Of a stretch of 64,000 nt of DNA, positions 59,988 through 64,000 are shown in pieces (position 1 is the first letter of the stretch; each line of letters begins with the position of its first letter). Origin of the DNA: Urbifossiella limnaea (GTDB lineage Bacteria; Planctomycetota; Planctomycetia; Gemmatales; Gemmataceae); assembly GCF_007747215.1 (NCBI RefSeq), contig NZ_CP036273.1:3394322-3458321 (forward strand), in the 5' to 3' direction. Both the position numbers and the translations under genes were made by a program. A model generated the notes under the pieces. The model searched no databases and was not told where the DNA came from. It saw only the letters and a list, made by a program, of their open reading frames with translations.

Positions 59988-62075
59988 ATGGTCCGGGAAC
60001 TGCCGACGGTCCGCGCCGTGTGCCCGCACGACTGCCCGGATACGTGTGGGCTCGTCGTCACCGTGGACCCCGCGAGCGGGAAGGCCGTGAAGTTGCGCGG
60101 CGACGCCGAGCACCCGTTCACGCACGGCTTCCTGTGCCAGAAGGTCGCCAACTACTTGGACCGCGTCTACCACCCGGGGCGGGTTCTGCACCCCATGCGG
60201 CGCGTCGGGCGCAAGGGTGAGGGGCGCTTCGAGCGGGTCAGCTGGGCGGAGGCCATCCGCACCATCGCCGACCGCTTCCGTGACATCGCGGGGTCGGCCG
60301 ACGGCCCGCAGGCGGTGCTGCCGTACAGTTACGCGGGCACGATGGGGAAGCTGATGTACGGCAGCCTCGACCGTCGCTTCTTCCACCGCTACGGGGCGAG
60401 CTTGCTCGACCGCACCATTTGCGCCACGGCCGGCGCAGCGGGCTGCGACGTGACGCTCGGCACGCGCGCGATGATCGACCCGGAAGCCGCGGTTAACGCC
60501 CGGTACATCGTGAACTGGGGCTCGAACACGGCGGTGACGAACACGCACTTCTGGCGAATCGAGCACGAGGCCCGCAAGCGCGGGGCGCGGATCGTCACCA
60601 TCGACCCCTACCGCTCGCCGACCGCGGCGAAGTCCGACTGGTGGATTCCCGTGCGGCCCGGCACCGACGCGGCTCTGGCACTGGGGGTAATGCACGTCCT
60701 GTTCCGCGAGGGCTGGCTCGACCGGGATTACCTCGACAACCACTGCGTCGGCGTGGAGCCGTTGCGCGACCGCGTGATGAGCGAGTATTCACCCGCCCGC
60801 GTCGCCGGGATCACGGGGCTGTCGGTGAACGAGATCGAGCAGTTCGCCCGCGAGTACGGCTGGGCGCAGAATCTGTTCGGCGGCCCGGCGTTGATCCGCC
60901 TGAACTACGGCCTGCAGCGCCACGGCGGCGGCGGCATCGCGGTCCGCACCGTGGTTTGCCTGCCGGCGCTGACCGGCGACTGGCGCCACGGCGGCGGCGG
61001 GGCGCTCCTCAGCACGAGCAAGGCGTACCCGTTCGACGACACGTTCCTCACGCGGCCCGACCTCATCCCGCGGGGCACGCGCACGATCAACATGACGAGC
61101 CTCGCCGAGGCGCTGCACGGCGAGTTGCCGGGGCCGCCGGTGCGGGCGCTGTTCGTGTACAACTCGAACCCCGCGGCTGTGAACCCGGACCAGTCCCGCG
61201 TGCTGTCGGGCCTGCGCCGCGACGACCTGTTCACGGTCGTTCACGATCAGTTCCAGACCGACACCGCCGACTACGCCGACATCCTTCTCCCAGCGACGAC
61301 GCAGCTCGAGCACTTCGACCTGCACGGCAGTTACGGTCACCTGTACGTGCAGTCGAGCAACGCGGCCGTGGCCCCGCTCGGCGAGGCGAAGCCGAACACG
61401 GAGGTGTTTCGACTGCTGGCCCGCGAGATGGGCTACGAGCCCGAGCTGTTCGACATCACCGACGAGGAACTGGCCCGCGGCGCTCTCTCGAGCGTCCGCG
61501 AGTTCGAGGGGATCACGCTCGAAGACACCCGGCGCGGCCCCGTGCGGCTGAACCTGCCCGCCGGGTGGGCACCGTTCGCGGAGGGGAAATTCCCGACGCC
61601 GAGCGGCAAGTGCGAACTGTACTCGGAGCGCGAGGCCCGCGCCGGCCGCGACCCGCTGCCGCACTACCGGCCGCCGCACGAGGACCCGCAGACCCGCCCC
61701 GACCTCGCGGCGGATTACCCGCTGCAACTGCTAACGCCGCCGGTGCCGGCGTTCCTGAACTCGACGTTCGTGAACGTGGACAAGCAACGGAACAGTGCCG
61801 GCGGGGTGACGCTGGAGATACACCCGAAGGACGCGGCGGCCCGTGGCATCGCCGACGGCGCGGCGGTGAGCGTGTTCAACGCCCGCGGCCGCTTCCGGGC
61901 GACGGCGTCGGTGGGGGGCACGGTCAAGCCAGGAGTGGTAGTGTCGCTGGGCATCTGGTGGAACCGCTACACGCCGGACGGCGTGAACGGCAACACGACG
62001 ACGAGCACGGCGCTAACCGACCTCGGCGGCGGGGCGACGTTCTTCGACAACCTCGTGCAGGTGGAGAGAGTTTGA
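59988..62075 (+). CDS. Molybdopterin-dependent oxidoreductase
   Basis: 695 residues, ATG 59988 after GGGAGTC. The N-terminal [4Fe-4S] ligands CPHDCPDTC, with a fourth Cys in FLCQK about 27 residues later, mark the DMSO-reductase superfamily. Molybdopterin-binding segments YIVNWGSNTAVTNTHFWR and VRALFVYNSNPAAVNPDQ are present, and the dinucleotide-binding C-terminal domain ends NTTTSTALTDLGGGATFFDN. No Tat signal, so cytoplasmic. Related to the polysulphide/thiosulphate or biotin-sulfoxide-like clade. No electron-transfer subunit adjacent. Substrate unknown. Confidence 0.88.
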   Translation: MVRELPTVRAVCPHDCPDTCGLVVTVDPASGKAVKLRGDAEHPFTHGFLCQKVANYLDRVYHPGRVLHPMRRVGRKGEGRFERVSWAEAIRTIADRFRDIAGSADGPQAVLPYSYAGTMGKLMYGSLDRRFFHRYGASLLDRTICATAGAAGCDVTLGTRAMIDPEAAVNARYIVNWGSNTAVTNTHFWRIEHEARKRGARIVTIDPYRSPTAAKSDWWIPVRPGTDAALALGVMHVLFREGWLDRDYLDNHCVGVEPLRDRVMSEYSPARVAGITGLSVNEIEQFAREYGWAQNLFGGPALIRLNYGLQRHGGGGIAVRTVVCLPALTGDWRHGGGGALLSTSKAYPFDDTFLTRPDLIPRGTRTINMTSLAEALHGELPGPPVRALFVYNSNPAAVNPDQSRVLSGLRRDDLFTVVHDQFQTDTADYADILLPATTQLEHFDLHGSYGHLYVQSSNAAVAPLGEAKPNTEVFRLLAREMGYEPELFDITDEELARGALSSVREFEGITLEDTRRGPVRLNLPAGWAPFAEGKFPTPSGKCELYSEREARAGRDPLPHYRPPHEDPQTRPDLAADYPLQLLTPPVPAFLNSTFVNVDKQRNSAGGVTLEIHPKDAAARGIADGAAVSVFNARGRFRATASVGGTVKPGVVVSLGIWWNRYTPDGVNGNTTTSTALTDLGGGATFFDNLVQVERV

Positions 62076-62159
62076 GCGGGACCGGGGTCGGGGTTGACGC
62101 CGTCCCGCCGGCCGGAATACGCTCCGACCGGTTCCCACGCACCCGGGTCCGTGCGCCAA

Positions 62160-63125
62160 ATGATGCTCCACCGCCCGCCGGTCCCCGACGCGACCGACGC
62201 CCCGCGGCCGGCCGTCGCGTGGGAGGACGCCGCGTGCCCCCTCTGCGGCCGTGAGGAGCACGCTCTTCTCCTCGAAGCCCCCGACCCTCTCCCGCCCAAC
62301 GGAACCGGCCTGCGCTTCGCCGTCGTCCGCTGCGAGACGTGCGGCCTCACGTACACCAACCCCCGCCCGACGCCGCGCACCATCGCCCGGTTCTACCCGT
62401 CGGACTACGCCCCGCACCGCCGGCCGCGAAAGATGCGTGAGTCTCGCCCCGCAAGGCCGCTGACCAGCCGCCTCCTCGGCCGGCCGTGCGGCGAGCGCCG
62501 GGGCGACTTGCCTTGGCCCGGCACCGGCCGGCTCCTGGACTTCGGCTGCGGCGGCGGCGCTTTCCTGAAGCGCATGGCCGACCGCGGCTGGGACGTGACC
62601 GGCCTCGACTCCGCCGTCGAGACCGGCCGGGCGGTTCAGGAGGAACTTGGGCTGCGCGTGCTGGCTGGCTCGCTGCCACACCCGGACCTGGCGCCGTGCT
62701 CGTTCGAGGTGGTGACGATGTGGCACTCGCTCGAGCACGTCCACCGGCCGCTGGACGTGCTCCGCGAGGCGTTCCGGCTGCTCGTCCCGGGCGGCAAGCT
62801 GGTCGTGGCCTGCCCGAACATTGAAAGCCTGCCGTTCTACTGGTTCGGCTCCGACTGGTTCGGCCTCGACCTGCCGCGACACCTGACCCACTTCACCCCC
62901 AAGACGCTCCGCTCGGCGCTGGAAACGGCCGGCTATCGCGTCGAGCGCGTGCAGCAGTTGCGGCACTCCGATTGGCTCCGATCCAGCGCCCGGCTGGCGG
63001 CGCGGACCCGCGGCGGCTTCGCCGCGAAGGCACTGACGTGGAAGCCGGCCGCGCGCGCGGTGGCGTGGCTCTGCTACGCCGCCGGCATGAGCGACTGCAT
63101 GATGGCCGTGGCCGGGCGGCCGTAG
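62160..63125 (+). CDS. Class I SAM methyltransferase with N-terminal zinc ribbon
   Basis: 321 residues from ATG 62160 (a second ATG follows at once; the frame opens earlier at 62094 by TTG). The N-terminal ribbon has C-P-L-C (about 26-29) and C-E-T-C (about 58-61). SAM motif LLDFGCGGGAFLKRMADRGWDVTGLD and MWHSLEHVHRPLDVLRE are typical of the Methyltransf_12/23 group acting on sugars or lipid-linked substrates. The RHLTHFTPKTL stretch is common in such enzymes. Context gives no clear partner; a glycan modification role is possible. Confidence 0.87.
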   Translation: MMLHRPPVPDATDAPRPAVAWEDAACPLCGREEHALLLEAPDPLPPNGTGLRFAVVRCETCGLTYTNPRPTPRTIARFYPSDYAPHRRPRKMRESRPARPLTSRLLGRPCGERRGDLPWPGTGRLLDFGCGGGAFLKRMADRGWDVTGLDSAVETGRAVQEELGLRVLAGSLPHPDLAPCSFEVVTMWHSLEHVHRPLDVLREAFRLLVPGGKLVVACPNIESLPFYWFGSDWFGLDLPRHLTHFTPKTLRSALETAGYRVERVQQLRHSDWLRSSARLAARTRGGFAAKALTWKPAARAVAWLCYAAGMSDCMMAVAGRP

Positions 63126-63214
63126 CCCGTTCCCTTGACTCCCTCCACCCTGCCGCCTACCGTGAGGGGGGTTGTACGGACCCTCTCCCCGAGTCAGCAG
63201 CAGGCGGTCCCCAG

Positions 63215-64000
63215 ATGCCGGGTACGTGCGTCGTCGGGTTACAGTGGGGCGACGAGGCCAAGGGGAAGATCGTCGACCTCCTCGGCGACGGCTTCGACTA
63301 CGTGGTCCGCTACAACGGCGGGGCCAACGCCGGGCACACGGTCGTTGTCCACGGCAAGACGTTCAAGCTGTCGCTGCTGCCCACCGGCGTCATACGGCCG
63401 AATGTCACGTCGGTCATCGGCAACGGCGTCGTCGTCTACCCGCCCAAGTTCATCGAGGAAGTCGGCACGCTTAAGGCCGGTGGCATCGACCTCGGCGACG
63501 CGCTGAAGCTGAGCGACCACGCCCACGTCATCTTCCCGTACCACATGGAAGAAGAACGGCTGGCCGAGAGCGGCGGCGAGGGGAAGATCGGCACCACCGG
63601 CCGCGGCATCGGGCCGTGCTATCAGGACAAGGTGGGCCGCCGCTTCGGCATCCGCGTCGGTGAGTTGCTGCGGCCCGACCACCTCCGCGAGAAACTGCGG
63701 TTCGTCGTCCCGTTCAAGAACCGGCTGATGAAGGTGTACGCCAACGGCCACGCCGACCAGCTCGCGCCGATGAGCGCGGACGCCATCGCCGACCAGTACC
63801 TCGGCTACGCCGACGCCCTCCGCCCGCACGTCACCGACACGGCCCGGCTGCTGCACGAGGCGTTCGCGGCCGGGAAGCACGTCCTGTTCGAGGCCGCACA
63901 AGGCAGCCTGCTCGACGTGGACCACGGCACCTACCCCTACGTCACGAGTTCGAGCAGCCTGCCAAGCGGCATCTGGGGCGGGACCGGCGTGCCGGCGAAA
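63215..64000 (+). CDS. purA: Adenylosuccinate synthetase, 3' end beyond window
   Basis: 262 codons visible from ATG 63215. GTP-binding QWGDEAKGK at residues 10-18 and the IMP loop NGGANAGHTV are intact, as is the IGTTGRGIGPCYQDK motif. It converts IMP and aspartate to adenylosuccinate using GTP, the first committed step to AMP. The family is about 430 residues, so roughly 170 lie outside. The start follows GCAGGCGG weakly; no closer alternative. Confidence 0.96.
   Translation, partial: MPGTCVVGLQWGDEAKGKIVDLLGDGFDYVVRYNGGANAGHTVVVHGKTFKLSLLPTGVIRPNVTSVIGNGVVVYPPKFIEEVGTLKAGGIDLGDALKLSDHAHVIFPYHMEEERLAESGGEGKIGTTGRGIGPCYQDKVGRRFGIRVGELLRPDHLREKLRFVVPFKNRLMKVYANGHADQLAPMSADAIADQYLGYADALRPHVTDTARLLHEAFAAGKHVLFEAAQGSLLDVDHGTYPYVTSSSSLPSGIWGGTGVPAK

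Noticed and set aside
1-64000. CRISPR arrays, insertion sequences, prophage or integrase genes
   Set aside because: No regularly spaced direct repeats, transposase or integrase motifs were seen on either strand.

Overview
The window is GC-rich (about two thirds G+C or more) and gene-dense. It looks like a chromosome segment of a planctomycete, most likely in the Gemmata-like family Gemmataceae. Several family signatures support this: cytochrome-c/WD40 and DUF1549/DUF1553 (PSCyt/PSD1) proteins, DUF1559 pilin-like proteins, a TIGR03000-type domain, many eukaryote-like Ser/Thr kinases, an ECF sigma factor overlapping a kinase gene, secreted Gfo/Idh/MocA oxidoreductases, ThuA and DUF6807 proteins, and an FwdA/FhcA-type C1 gene. 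No insertion sequence, prophage or CRISPR array was seen. The high G+C opens long false reading frames on every strand, so starts were chosen from homology, signal peptides and ribosome binding sites.

Layout: 1-3640 holds an FHA protein (cut by the window edge), a universal stress protein, an exported methyltransferase and a PQQ-type beta-propeller. 3676-3845 holds tRNA-Ser(CGA) and a second, degenerate tRNA-like sequence. 3951-8851 is a planctomycete cytochrome/WD40 plus PSCyt2/PSD1 pair. 8939-16116 holds pilT, a 5-FCL gene with a coupled small membrane protein, a SWIM-type protein, carB and two exported proteins. 16665-19639 is an ECF sigma factor/kinase pair. 19658-28066 carries ThuA, an S9 peptidase, and a likely sugar catabolic operon (BadF/NAGK-type kinase, 2-hydroxyacid dehydrogenase, Gfo/Idh/MocA, DUF6807).

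28330-36902 is the most distinctive block: eight closely packed minus-strand genes. They encode the CDP-3,6-dideoxyhexose enzymes RfbF, RfbG, RfbH and an RfbS-like reductase. They also encode a split transketolase, a polyprenyl-phosphate-type GT2 and a polytopic membrane protein. The combination suggests a branched (C4-extended) 3,6-dideoxy sugar that is made and then attached to a surface glycan.

36967-45743 contains rsmE with two small genes, another Gfo/Idh/MocA protein, and a tight FhcA-like/metallophosphoesterase/PII operon. That operon is divergent from cutC with overlapping start codons. phoU, a kinase and a GNAT protein follow. 45932-52926 has a DUF1559 protein, a TolB-like propeller with a C-terminal haem site, a lipoprotein, and an operon of paired M16 peptidases (one without its zinc site), a 40-residue membrane protein and an IMPase. 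53031-64000 has ispD, a TIM-barrel protein, two large receptor-like kinases, a molybdopterin oxidoreductase, a SAM methyltransferase and the 5' part of purA.
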